A stretch of 33,101 bases of DNA from Hoskinsella mucinilytica (GTDB lineage Bacteria; Bacillota_I; Bacilli_A; Erysipelotrichales; Erysipelotrichaceae), in contig NZ_JBEQZJ010000043.1 of assembly GCF_045223415.1 (NCBI RefSeq), forward strand, positions 1-33,101. The letters are read 5' to 3'. This document shows positions 22,205 to 30,520 of this stretch, in pieces. Under the pieces are notes generated by a model. The model was not told the origin of the DNA. It saw only the letters and a list, made by a program, of their open reading frames with translations, and ran no database searches. Position 1 is the stretch's first letter. Each line of letters starts with the position of its first letter. The position numbers and the translations under genes are program-made.

Positions 22205-24679
22205 ATGAAAACATACAAAATAAAGCAGATCTTCAGTCACATTATGGTATTGATCATCCTATGTGCATCGATGATGTCTTTTTCCTGTATCAAAGCAGCG
22301 GAAAAGAAAGTGGTACGTATCGGCTATCCAATTCAAGAAGGATTAACGATGAAAGATGAAGAAGGCAATTATTATGGCTATACATATGACTATCTTATGC
22401 AATTAGCACAATATACCGGTTGGCAATATGAATTTGTAGAGGTAGAGGGTGATTTGAATAACCAAATAAGCACCTTGCTGGATATGCTTACGAAAGGAGA
22501 GATCGATCTTCTTGGAAGTATGCGCTATAACGATGCGATGGCTGAATTATTTGATTATCCAAGTGAACCCTATGGGAGTGCCTATAATGTTTTATTGGTA
22601 AAAGAAGATAGTGATTATTATGATCAAAGCTCTTTGTTTTCAAAGAAAGATATTAAAATTGCCGTTTTGAATACCGCAACCAATCGTATAGCGAAACTCG
22701 ATCAATTTGCGGAAATGAATGGATTTACGTATACGAAGCTTTCAGGAACAGAAAAAGAAATTCTGCAATATATGGAAGATGGAAAAGCTGATTTTATGCT
22801 TGGCGTAGATTTAGAAACCCCAAAAGGATATCGTAGTATCACCAGGTTCTCACCTGATTCCTTTTACTTTGCCACAACCAAAGGCAATTATGAAAACGTT
22901 ACCGAATTGAATCAAGCGATTTTAAATGTTTCTAAGATCAACCCATTATTGACGACAACTTTATACAATCGATATTTCTCGAAACAATTAGATAAGATCA
23001 TCTTAAATGAGAAAGAAAAAGAATATATCGAACAGCATACAACGGTTCGTGTTTTGGTAAAAGACGGGTTTGCGCCAATGGAACGTATATGGGAAAATAA
23101 CGCAGTAGGTGTAGGAAAAGATATCTTAGATCGAATTGCCTCACAAACAGGGTTGACTTTTGAATATGTCATCGCAAAAAATCATGACGATTATCAAAGG
23201 ATACTGGAAAGTGAGCATATTGATTTGTTGCTGGGATTGCCTTATGACAGTACTTTTGCAGATCATGTGAAAGTGAATTTGACATCCCCTTATATGACAA
23301 GTAATTTATTGCTGGTGGCGGGTAAGGATACCAATATCAATGCTTTGGATGAACAAGTAAAAGGGTTGACATATTATCATGCAGAGGTACACGATAACAA
23401 TCAAAACCTATCTTATTATGAATCAATCGAAGATATGATAAAGGATATCGAAAAAGGGAAGTTAGATTATGCTTATCTTGATGCATATCAGACAACCTAT
23501 TATATGAACAAACTTCATACGACCAATATCACCACTTTTACTACATCAGACTATTTAAAAAGTCAATATGCATACGGTATCGTGAAAAATAATGATCTTA
23601 CTTTATTGAGTATCGTCAATAAAGGTATTCAGACCTTAGATGATAGTGCTTTAAATGCGATGATCTATGAGAATGGATATATTGAACAATCCTTTGATAT
23701 ACCTTATTACGTACGTACCCATCTACCACAAACGATTCTAGTGACCGTGTTGCTTTTGGCAGGGATCATCACTATTATTTTTGTATATTATCGTAGACAG
23801 TTAGAAATGAAACATGCTGTGGAATTAGAATATCGTCGCTATCTGTCATTGTCTATGATTACAGGGGAAATGACCTTTGAATATCATTATTTAAAAGATA
23901 CTATGAAAATCAGTAGTAGTGGGATCGGAAAGATCGCACATATGGAAGTTTTGGATCATTTCCAAGCGGAAGCAGCGAAGCAGGAAATCAATGAACATAT
24001 GGTTTTATCTGTGTTACAGCATTATTTGAAACAAGCAGAAGATTTTAATGATGAAATCTTAATCCGTATGATCGATGGAAATGAGCGCTGGTATCAGTTG
24101 ATCATTAAAATCATCAAAGATACGACGACCGGAAAAGAACGTCCGGTCTACGCAATCGGTAAGGTTTTGGATATACAGGAACAAAAGTTAGAAAAAGAAC
24201 AACTGGTAAAGGATAGTTATACCGATCCTTTAACGAGGGTGTTTAATCGAGCAGGGGGTCTTTTCAATATCGAAGAAAAGATGAAGACACATCCTGGTGC
24301 ATTGATGATGATCGATTTGGATCACTTTAAAGATGTCAACGATGCATATGGACATTTTGCGGGAGATGAGGTTTTGATTGAAACATCAAATCTATTAAGT
24401 GAGATATTTTCAAATGGTATCGTATCGAGATTCGGTGGAGATGAATTTGTTATCTTTATGCCTAATATCTCACATGAGGAGATGTGTTCTTTATGCGAAA
24501 CGCTGTTGGAAAGAATGAAACATGTTGCATTCGCAAAAGAGAAACAAACAGCATTAACCATTAGTATGGGTGGCGTTTATACAAAATGCGGTGATGATAT
24601 TTCTGATATGATGGAGAAAGCAGACAGCTTATTGTATGAATCTAAACGTCAAGGAAGAAATCAATACCATATTCAATAA
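22205..24679 (+). CDS. membrane diguanylate cyclase with tandem SBP-like sensor domains and PAS-like domain
   Basis: The 824-aa protein has a signal peptide (MKTYKIKQIF..., cleavage near residue 32) and two successive solute-binding-protein family 3 domains outside the membrane. The first spans about 35-265 and opens VVRIGYPIQEG; the second spans about 278-505 and opens TTVRVLVKDGFAPM. A membrane helix follows (about 511-530), then a PAS-like linker (about 545-650) and a GGDEF domain (about 660-824). The active site is intact: YTDPLTRVFNRAG, DLDHFKDVNDAYGHFAGD and RFGGDEFVIF. No RxxD inhibitory site is visible before GGDEF. It probably makes c-di-GMP in response to amino-acid-like ligands and is controlled by the riboswitch in its leader. 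Confidence 0.92.
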   Translation: MKTYKIKQIFSHIMVLIILCASMMSFSCIKAAEKKVVRIGYPIQEGLTMKDEEGNYYGYTYDYLMQLAQYTGWQYEFVEVEGDLNNQISTLLDMLTKGEIDLLGSMRYNDAMAELFDYPSEPYGSAYNVLLVKEDSDYYDQSSLFSKKDIKIAVLNTATNRIAKLDQFAEMNGFTYTKLSGTEKEILQYMEDGKADFMLGVDLETPKGYRSITRFSPDSFYFATTKGNYENVTELNQAILNVSKINPLLTTTLYNRYFSKQLDKIILNEKEKEYIEQHTTVRVLVKDGFAPMERIWENNAVGVGKDILDRIASQTGLTFEYVIAKNHDDYQRILESEHIDLLLGLPYDSTFADHVKVNLTSPYMTSNLLLVAGKDTNINALDEQVKGLTYYHAEVHDNNQNLSYYESIEDMIKDIEKGKLDYAYLDAYQTTYYMNKLHTTNITTFTTSDYLKSQYAYGIVKNNDLTLLSIVNKGIQTLDDSALNAMIYENGYIEQSFDIPYYVRTHLPQTILVTVLLLAGIITIIFVYYRRQLEMKHAVELEYRRYLSLSMITGEMTFEYHYLKDTMKISSSGIGKIAHMEVLDHFQAEAAKQEINEHMVLSVLQHYLKQAEDFNDEILIRMIDGNERWYQLIIKIIKDTTTGKERPVYAIGKVLDIQEQKLEKEQLVKDSYTDPLTRVFNRAGGLFNIEEKMKTHPGALMMIDLDHFKDVNDAYGHFAGDEVLIETSNLLSEIFSNGIVSRFGGDEFVIFMPNISHEEMCSLCETLLERMKHVAFAKEKQTALTISMGGVYTKCGDDISDMMEKADSLLYESKRQGRNQYHIQ

Positions 24680-24708
24680 AATATAAGGAAAAGTTTTACA
24701 AACAATGA

Positions 24709-24714
24709 TATAAT
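24709..24714 (+). promoter_or_regulatory. -10 box ahead of the CheB-CheR fusion gene
   Basis: TATAAT with start about 24721 fits the downstream ATG at 24742. The preceding gap has no terminator, so read-through from the cyclase gene is also possible. Confidence 0.5.
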
Positions 24715-24741
24715 AAAAGGCATCATATGAAGAGGTGTGTT

Positions 24742-27597
24742 ATGAAAACAATCAATCAAATACATGATCCTTTCTACGTTGTAGGAGTAGGAGCAAGTGC
24801 CGGTGGCTTAGAAGCCTTACAGGATCTTTTTAAAAGTATTCCGGATAATTCTGGCTGTGCCTATGTAGTAATACAACATCTTTCTCCGGATTATAAAAGT
24901 CTTATGAGTGAATTATTATCTAGATATACAAGCATGGAAGTGCATGTAGCGGAAAATGATGAAGAAGTTATTCCTAACCATGTTTATTTAATTCCACCCA
25001 AAAAAGAGTTGTCTATCAAAGAAGGGCGATTGATTTTGAGTGAACAAAATAACGTCAACGGTATCAATTTAGCGATTGATAACTTTTTCCGTTCTCTTGC
25101 CAAGGATTGTGGAAAGCATGCGATCGCAATCGTATTAAGCGGTGCGGGAAGTGATGGTTCTCTTGGTATTCGTGATATCAAGGAATATGGTGGTATGATC
25201 ATGGTACAAGAGCCTAAAACAGCTGCATTTAATAGTATGCCACTAAGCTGTATTGCCACAGGTATGACTGATTATGTATTGCCACCTGGAAAAATGCCTA
25301 AGGCGATGTTAGGTTTTATCCAACATCCATATATCCATGCAGAGGATATACAAGATCAACCCCTTCATAAGAATACGCTATCTAAAATTTTAGATGTGTT
25401 GAAGGAATATTGTCATATGGATTTTTCTAACTATAAGGAAAATACCATCATACGAAGAATGGAACGTAGAGTTAGTATCAATCAGTTTCATAATTTAGAA
25501 GAATATTTAAATTATTTGATCAGCTCAGATCAAGAAAAAGAAACCTTATTCAAAGAGCTATTGATTGGTGTTACCGGTTTTTTCAGAGATCGGGAAGCCT
25601 TTGATTTTTTAGCATCTCAGGTCATTTGTAAAATGAAACCTGTGAACAATGCCATACGTATATGGTCTGTTGCTTGTTCGACAGGAGAAGAAGTATATTC
25701 CGTCGCAATGTTACTTCATGAGTATATGGAAAGAAATCATCTGGATTATGATGTAAAGATATTTGCGACAGATATTGATCGAGCTGCGCTGTCCGTGGCA
25801 TCACAAGGCTTTTATTCTGCCAGTGTGGTCATGGATGTAGAGCCGGCATTGTTAGAAAAATACTTTACCAAACAAGAAAATGGGTATTGTATCAATGCGG
25901 AAATCAGAAAGATGATCATTTTTTCTGCGCATAATGTGTTAAATGATCCTCCTTTTTCTCGTTTGAATTTGATCATTTGCCGTAATCTATTCATTTATCT
26001 AAAGAGTTATGTACAACAAGAGCTTTTATATCGCTTTTATTTTGCGTTGAATAACGGTGGACATCTTTTCATGGGAAGTAGTGAGTCCATTGGTGAAATG
26101 AACGAGTCTTTTGAAGTGATTTCAAGAAAATGGAAGATCTATCGTCAAAGAGAAGATGTGAGACCAACCAGCAATATGATCATCAATGCCAATGGGTTCA
26201 GTGAGCATTTTTCTAATATTTTAAGAAGCAATGATTATCGTAATATTGATAACCATGGAATCAAGGTCGAGAAAATCGTAGAATCTGCATTTTCTGCGAT
26301 TTCACCGCCAAGTATCATCATCAATGACGTGGATAACATCATTTATATGGGAAGTGATATTCATCGCATCTTACAATTCAAGCCGGGAGTATTTTCTCAA
26401 AACCTTTATGCAAATTTACCGAATGGATTAGGCTTATTTGTGAGTGGTGTCATCCGTCGCTTACATGCAGGAGAAGATAATGTTGCGACCATTTGTGCGA
26501 GTGAATTATCAGAATTCAAAGGAAAAAACATCTTAATCAATGGATATACCCTGGTAGCGGCAAAAACAAACTTTTACCTATTGACTTTTGATATCAAAGA
26601 AGCGAAAACCAAGGAACAGCCTCAACTGATTGATACCAATGAAGAAATTGCCAGACGAATTGCGGAATTAGAGGAAGAACTACGTATTAGTAAGGAAAAC
26701 CTACAAGCAACCATTGAAGAGCTTGAAACAACCAATGAAGAATTACAATCCAGCAATGAAGAACTTGTGGCCGCAAATGAAGAGCTTCAAAGTACCAATG
26801 AAGAATTACAGAGTGTCAATGAAGAATTGTATACCGTCAACAGCGAATATCAAAGTAAGATCGATGAACTGACACAATTGAATACCGATCTGGATAACCT
26901 TTTGATCAATGTAGAAGTCGGTGCCATTTATCTGGATAATGAATTGAAAATCAGAAAGGTAACTCCAGTAGTCTCTCGAATTACACATATTTTGGAAATG
27001 GATATCGGACGTCCTATTTCTCATCTGTCCTTAATGGATGATTATCCGAATTGGCAAGAAGATGTAAAAACCGTTCTTCAGACATTGGAAGGCATAGATA
27101 AGGAAATCTATGAGATCAATGGTAAATATTGGCTCATTCGAATTCGTCCATACCGAAGTGAATTTAATTCTGTAGAAGGTATCATCATTACCTTCTTAGA
27201 AGCGAGTGATCTTAGAATGATGCGAAGCTCTTCTTTTGAGCGAGATGGCCGTCAATATTGGCAAAGAGAAAAATGTGATATCGAAACATGGCGTTATGAT
27301 CTACAACATCAACTTCTTTGGTATCCTTTCCAATCAAATGAGGAAGTAAAAGATGGTAGTCACTACCATGTGAAAGATTTTTTAAACCACGTGCATCCTG
27401 ATGATCGAACACATGTAGAAAGTGCTTTAGAGGAGTTTGTGAAATCAGGAAAAAGTTGTTTAGAATTTATGTATCGTTACTTATCAGAGAATCAAATGTA
27501 TGTATGGGTATATGATCAAATTTTTGTGGAAAAGAAACATAGTGATGGAAGTGCTTGTATCTTACAAGGTAATATGACGGTACTTGACCATCGATAA
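24742..27597 (+). CDS. CheB-CheR fusion protein with coiled coil and PAS domains
   Basis: This 951-aa soluble protein joins several modules. A CheB methylesterase comes first (about 12-190), with its Ser-His-Asp triad visible at GASAGG (Ser19), IQHLSP (His46) and GAGSDGS (Asp138). A CheR methyltransferase follows (about 210-475; SAM site WSVACSTGEEVYSVAMLL). A PAS-like segment comes next. A heptad coiled coil repeats NEELQ/xNEEL units (about 633-712). PAS domains then follow, the last ending at DHR. Such fusions normally have a receiver and histidine kinase; neither is here, nor any chemoreceptor, CheA or CheW. The start at 24742 has GAGGTG close by; the ATG at 24727 would leave almost no leader. 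The next signalling gene lies 14 nt downstream. Confidence 0.9.
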   Translation: MKTINQIHDPFYVVGVGASAGGLEALQDLFKSIPDNSGCAYVVIQHLSPDYKSLMSELLSRYTSMEVHVAENDEEVIPNHVYLIPPKKELSIKEGRLILSEQNNVNGINLAIDNFFRSLAKDCGKHAIAIVLSGAGSDGSLGIRDIKEYGGMIMVQEPKTAAFNSMPLSCIATGMTDYVLPPGKMPKAMLGFIQHPYIHAEDIQDQPLHKNTLSKILDVLKEYCHMDFSNYKENTIIRRMERRVSINQFHNLEEYLNYLISSDQEKETLFKELLIGVTGFFRDREAFDFLASQVICKMKPVNNAIRIWSVACSTGEEVYSVAMLLHEYMERNHLDYDVKIFATDIDRAALSVASQGFYSASVVMDVEPALLEKYFTKQENGYCINAEIRKMIIFSAHNVLNDPPFSRLNLIICRNLFIYLKSYVQQELLYRFYFALNNGGHLFMGSSESIGEMNESFEVISRKWKIYRQREDVRPTSNMIINANGFSEHFSNILRSNDYRNIDNHGIKVEKIVESAFSAISPPSIIINDVDNIIYMGSDIHRILQFKPGVFSQNLYANLPNGLGLFVSGVIRRLHAGEDNVATICASELSEFKGKNILINGYTLVAAKTNFYLLTFDIKEAKTKEQPQLIDTNEEIARRIAELEEELRISKENLQATIEELETTNEELQSSNEELVAANEELQSTNEELQSVNEELYTVNSEYQSKIDELTQLNTDLDNLLINVEVGAIYLDNELKIRKVTPVVSRITHILEMDIGRPISHLSLMDDYPNWQEDVKTVLQTLEGIDKEIYEINGKYWLIRIRPYRSEFNSVEGIIITFLEASDLRMMRSSSFERDGRQYWQREKCDIETWRYDLQHQLLWYPFQSNEEVKDGSHYHVKDFLNHVHPDDRTHVESALEEFVKSGKSCLEFMYRYLSENQMYVWVYDQIFVEKKHSDGSACILQGNMTVLDHR

Positions 27598-27611
27598 AAG
27601 GGGAATGCGTC

Positions 27612-29228
27612 ATGGAAAATAAGTATTCAAAAAAAGAACTTGAGAGAAATATCAAACAAGTATTGCAAAATGATGTGAAAGATTCTCAATTATTAAGGCA
27701 GAGTCTGGAAGAAATCATAGAAACTGTCAATATATACCATCAAGAGCTGAATTATCAAAATGAAGAGCTTATGAGAGCAAATATGGAATTATCCTGGCTA
27801 AAGGAAAAATATCAGCTATTATTCCATGAGGCTCCCATAAGCTATGTCTTATTTGATTATCATGATATGATCGTGGAGGCTAATCAAACTTTTTGTCAAC
27901 GCTCTAAGGTAAACTCCTCTTTGATTATGCGTCATAAAATCACTGAATTCATCTTACCGGAATTTCAAGATGCCTTTCATTTTCTGAAAACAAAGATCAT
28001 GAATGGTTCTGAAAAGGAAATCGTGGAATTAAAACTAAAAAATATGGAAGCTGAAATTGTGGATATCACAATGATCGCCAAACCATTTTATCATCATTCT
28101 TATGTTGAACAAGAAGAGGATCACGGTAATCTAATATGTGCTATTATCAATGATATCACCGAATTAAGAAGTCAACAAAATGAAATATTAAAAATGAGCT
28201 ATCATGATGCTATGACCGGTCTTTATAATCGCCGATATTATGTAGAACTTATTAAAAAACTAGAGAGCAGTCCAAGTAATCTTCCTATTTCGATTGCTTC
28301 TGTTGATTTGGATGGATTGAAAATCATCAATGATACTTTGGGTCATGAATTCGGCGACAAAGCCATCATGACCGTTACCAATATCCTACAGAAAAATATA
28401 TCTTCAAAATGGAAACTGATTCGTATGGGAGGCGATGAAATCGCAATCATATGTCCAAAGACAAGTATGAAGGTATTAAAACAATTTTTAGAACATATCG
28501 AAGCTATCATCGGAAAGTATGATATCCAAGGAATACCGGTTTCTATCTCCTATGGAGTTGCCAGTAAGGTAACCCCATATGAGACATTAGATGTCATTGC
28601 GGCGCTTAGTGAAGATATCATGTATTCTAAAAAAGTACTACAAAGTCCGCAACAAAAAAGCATGGTAGTTACCATGATGTTGGAAAAGCTATTTTTAGCA
28701 CATCCAAGAATTGAACGGCATTCTTTACGTGTACAGGAAATGGCAATCGATTTCGCAAAATTTATGGAAATGGATGAATACTTCATAGATGAAATCGCAA
28801 GATTTGCATATCTTCATGACATCGGTATGGTAGGAATTGATGATGCTGTGATTGAAAAAGAACAAAAGAAATTTCTTCCTGAAGATCAAAAAGAATTTTA
28901 TCGCCATCCTCAAATCGGAAATCGTATCATTCGATCTATGTTTGGCTATGAAGAAATTGCGACTGCCGAGCTTTACCATCATGAATGGTGGGATGGTAGT
29001 GGATATCCTTATGGATTAGCTGGAGAAGATATTCCTTATTTGGCACGTTTTCTTGCTGTTGTAGATGGCTATGATTGGCATAAACTAGAGTTGGGATATC
29101 AAGACGATGAACATACAACTTTGGAAGAAACCATTGCTTATTATGAGAATCTGAAAGGGAAGCGCTATGATCCGGAAATTTGCGAGCAATTCATTGCGTA
29201 CCTTAAAAGAACAAAGACTATCCAATGA
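27612..29228 (+). CDS. cytoplasmic PAS-GGDEF-HD-GYP protein
   Basis: The 538-aa protein has no membrane segment. An N-terminal helical region (about 1-60) leads into a PAS domain (about 65-190). A GGDEF domain follows (about 195-355: YHDAMTGLYNRRYY, DLDGLKIINDTLGHEFGD, active loop GGDEI near 273-277). An HD-GYP phosphodiesterase ends the protein (about 365-538). The HD-GYP metal ligands are visible: HSLRV, LHDIGM (His402, Asp403), HPQIGNRI, HHEWWDGSGYP and AVVDGYD. The protein may therefore both make and break c-di-GMP, with the PAS domain selecting the output. GGDEI in place of GGDEF is a mild change. The gene lies 14 nt after the CheB-CheR gene with AAAAGGGG as ribosome site, so the two are probably cotranscribed. 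Confidence 0.92.
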   Translation: MENKYSKKELERNIKQVLQNDVKDSQLLRQSLEEIIETVNIYHQELNYQNEELMRANMELSWLKEKYQLLFHEAPISYVLFDYHDMIVEANQTFCQRSKVNSSLIMRHKITEFILPEFQDAFHFLKTKIMNGSEKEIVELKLKNMEAEIVDITMIAKPFYHHSYVEQEEDHGNLICAIINDITELRSQQNEILKMSYHDAMTGLYNRRYYVELIKKLESSPSNLPISIASVDLDGLKIINDTLGHEFGDKAIMTVTNILQKNISSKWKLIRMGGDEIAIICPKTSMKVLKQFLEHIEAIIGKYDIQGIPVSISYGVASKVTPYETLDVIAALSEDIMYSKKVLQSPQQKSMVVTMMLEKLFLAHPRIERHSLRVQEMAIDFAKFMEMDEYFIDEIARFAYLHDIGMVGIDDAVIEKEQKKFLPEDQKEFYRHPQIGNRIIRSMFGYEEIATAELYHHEWWDGSGYPYGLAGEDIPYLARFLAVVDGYDWHKLELGYQDDEHTTLEETIAYYENLKGKRYDPEICEQFIAYLKRTKTIQ

Positions 29229-29247
29229 GCGGATAGTCTTCTTTTTT
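29214..29247 (+). terminator. terminator at the end of the signalling operon
   Basis: A 10-bp perfect stem (AAGACTATCC / GGATAGTCTT, loop AATGAGC containing the stop codon) is followed by CTTTTTT. The convergent DsrE-like gene ends within the T-tract. Confidence 0.88.
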
Positions 29248-29587
29248 ATGGTTTGATATAGGAATAGCCTTCCTGTTGTTTTTTCGCAAGCTCTACGACA
29301 CCTGCAGGTACAACTTCTACAAACGAGTACAGTTCACCATTGGAAATGCCTCTGCTCATCAATGCATGATGACATGCGGTGATAGAAACACCGTCCTCAC
29401 TTAGCTTTTCCATGACTGCTTGAAATTCATCATTGCGATGACATAGACACTCAACTGCCTCAGCATTTGCGACGATTTCGATGGTGTAGGCTTCGTGATT
29501 CTCCTTCCCATACAGTAACATGTTTTTAACATTACCAATTGTTAATTCCCATTTCTTTAATTCATCAATGTGAAAAATTACCTTCAT
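29246..29587 (-). CDS. DsrE-like small protein
   Basis: The 113-aa protein has the DsrE/DsrF-like fold pattern. The N-terminal strand MKVIFHIDELKKW is followed by a NVKNMLLYGKENHEAYTIEIVANAE-type segment. The block GVSITACHHALMSRGI contains the conserved cysteine position used for sulfur relay in some members. It is cytoplasmic. The start at 29587 is preferred over an open extension upstream because AGGAGG lies 9 nt before the ATG and an extended -10 (TGC-TATAAT) lies at 29613-29621. A Crp/Fnr-type regulator gene lies directly upstream on the same strand. A role in sulfur or redox metabolism is inference. Confidence 0.8.
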   Translation of the reverse strand: MKVIFHIDELKKWELTIGNVKNMLLYGKENHEAYTIEIVANAEAVECLCHRNDEFQAVMEKLSEDGVSITACHHALMSRGISNGELYSFVEVVPAGVVELAKKQQEGYSYIKP

Positions 29588-29612
29588 GTTCGGATACCTC
29601 CTCGTAGTAATC

Positions 29613-29621
29613 ATTATAGCA
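29613..29621 (-). promoter_or_regulatory. extended -10 promoter of the DsrE-like gene
   Basis: Read on the minus strand, TGC-TATAAT lies 25 nt before the start codon. No strong -35 box is needed for an extended -10. Confidence 0.6.
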
Positions 29622-29653
29622 CGATTGGCCACAATAGAAAAGGCTTACATTCG

Positions 29654-30313
29654 TCAATAGGTCAATTCTACTTCCTTATGAATGATGGCTTTTATCATAG
29701 ATGGTTGAATAATATACAAATGATGATCCTGTTTACATACACAATGCAATTGTTTTAAGGAACTCATCACACGAGATAAGGTCACCGTGTGGATATTCAG
29801 ATATTCCGCAATCTCCGACTGTGTAAAAAACTTAGGTAAGATATATTGTCCTTGTTCCTCAATCGCATAATCCATCAAAAACATACAAACACGAATAGGC
29901 ACACTTTCCTCTTCCATTTGTAGATATCGTAAAAAGATATTCTGATAATTTTCAGATAAAACTTCAAACAATAAATTGGTAAATAAAAGATCAGTTTTCA
30001 TTAAATTACATAATACCTCACTATCTAAACGATAGACGATACAATCTGTTTTTGCGATGATCATAAGGGCATTTTTCGCTAAATCACGATGCTGAGTATA
30101 TAAATGCCTAGTGAAATGAGCAAAGCCGATCACACGCTGATCCATAAAATATAAATGCGTTTTTGTTTCACCATTCTTCTTGATACTGCTTAGTGCACAG
30201 ATGCCGGAATGTAAAAAATATGCATAATGCTCATCCATGGAATCATAGATATGTTCTCCCTTATGAACAAGCATTTTTTCTCCATAACGATAATAGTCTT
30301 CAAATCGGTTCAT
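29654..30313 (-). CDS. Crp/Fnr-family transcriptional regulator
   Basis: The 219-aa protein has an N-terminal cyclic-nucleotide-binding-like beta-barrel (about 10-115; KGEHIYDSMDEHYAYFLHSG, then KTHLYFMDQRVIGFAHF). A long dimer helix and a C-terminal winged helix follow (about 150-205: FFTQSEIAEYLNIHTVTLSRVM). The usual phosphate-binding RxxS cassette of cAMP-binding CRP is not evident, and there is no N-terminal FeS cysteine cluster like that of FNR, so the ligand is unknown. AAAGGACAG precedes the start. The DsrE-like gene lies 66 nt downstream on the same strand with its own promoter, and the two-GntR regulator is divergent. A palindrome in the divergent region is a plausible binding site. 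Confidence 0.88.
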   Translation of the reverse strand: MNRFEDYYRYGEKMLVHKGEHIYDSMDEHYAYFLHSGICALSSIKKNGETKTHLYFMDQRVIGFAHFTRHLYTQHRDLAKNALMIIAKTDCIVYRLDSEVLCNLMKTDLLFTNLLFEVLSENYQNIFLRYLQMEEESVPIRVCMFLMDYAIEEQGQYILPKFFTQSEIAEYLNIHTVTLSRVMSSLKQLHCVCKQDHHLYIIQPSMIKAIIHKEVELTY

Positions 30314-30445
30314 AATCTGTCCTTTCTTTTCTTACATTTTACCAAAAAAGTGAGAAAATAACATCCTTTCTGATAAAAATCTTATGCTGAAAGAAGAAAA
30401 AGCATGTTGCTTATCTTGAATGTATTTTATTGAATAAGGGGCTTA

Positions 30446-30461
30446 TTTACAGATATGTAAA
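30446..30461 (+). promoter_or_regulatory. palindrome TTTACA-N4-TGTAAA, putative operator
   Basis: A perfect 6+6-bp inverted repeat with a 4-nt centre (GATA) lies between the divergent Crp/Fnr and two-GntR genes. It sits just upstream of the latter's promoter. The half-site spacing equals that of FNR-type sites (TTGAT-N4-ATCAA), so the adjacent Crp/Fnr protein is a candidate ligand; this is inference. Confidence 0.45.
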
Positions 30462-30468
30462 ATTTGCG

Positions 30469-30497
30469 TGACACCAAGACAGTGAAAATGCTACAAT
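30469..30497 (+). promoter_or_regulatory. promoter of the two-GntR regulator gene
   Basis: A TGACA-like -35 element (30469-30473) and TACAAT (30492-30497) are separated by about 18 bp. The latter lies 23 nt before the start codon. Confidence 0.55.
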
Positions 30498-30520
30498 AAA
30501 ACGAGAAAGAAGGGGATAGT

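Noticed and set aside
26630..26880. Repetitive NEEL-coding DNA as a tandem repeat or recombination site
   Set aside because: It encodes the heptad coiled coil typical of CheB-CheR-PAS fusions and is ordinary for the family.
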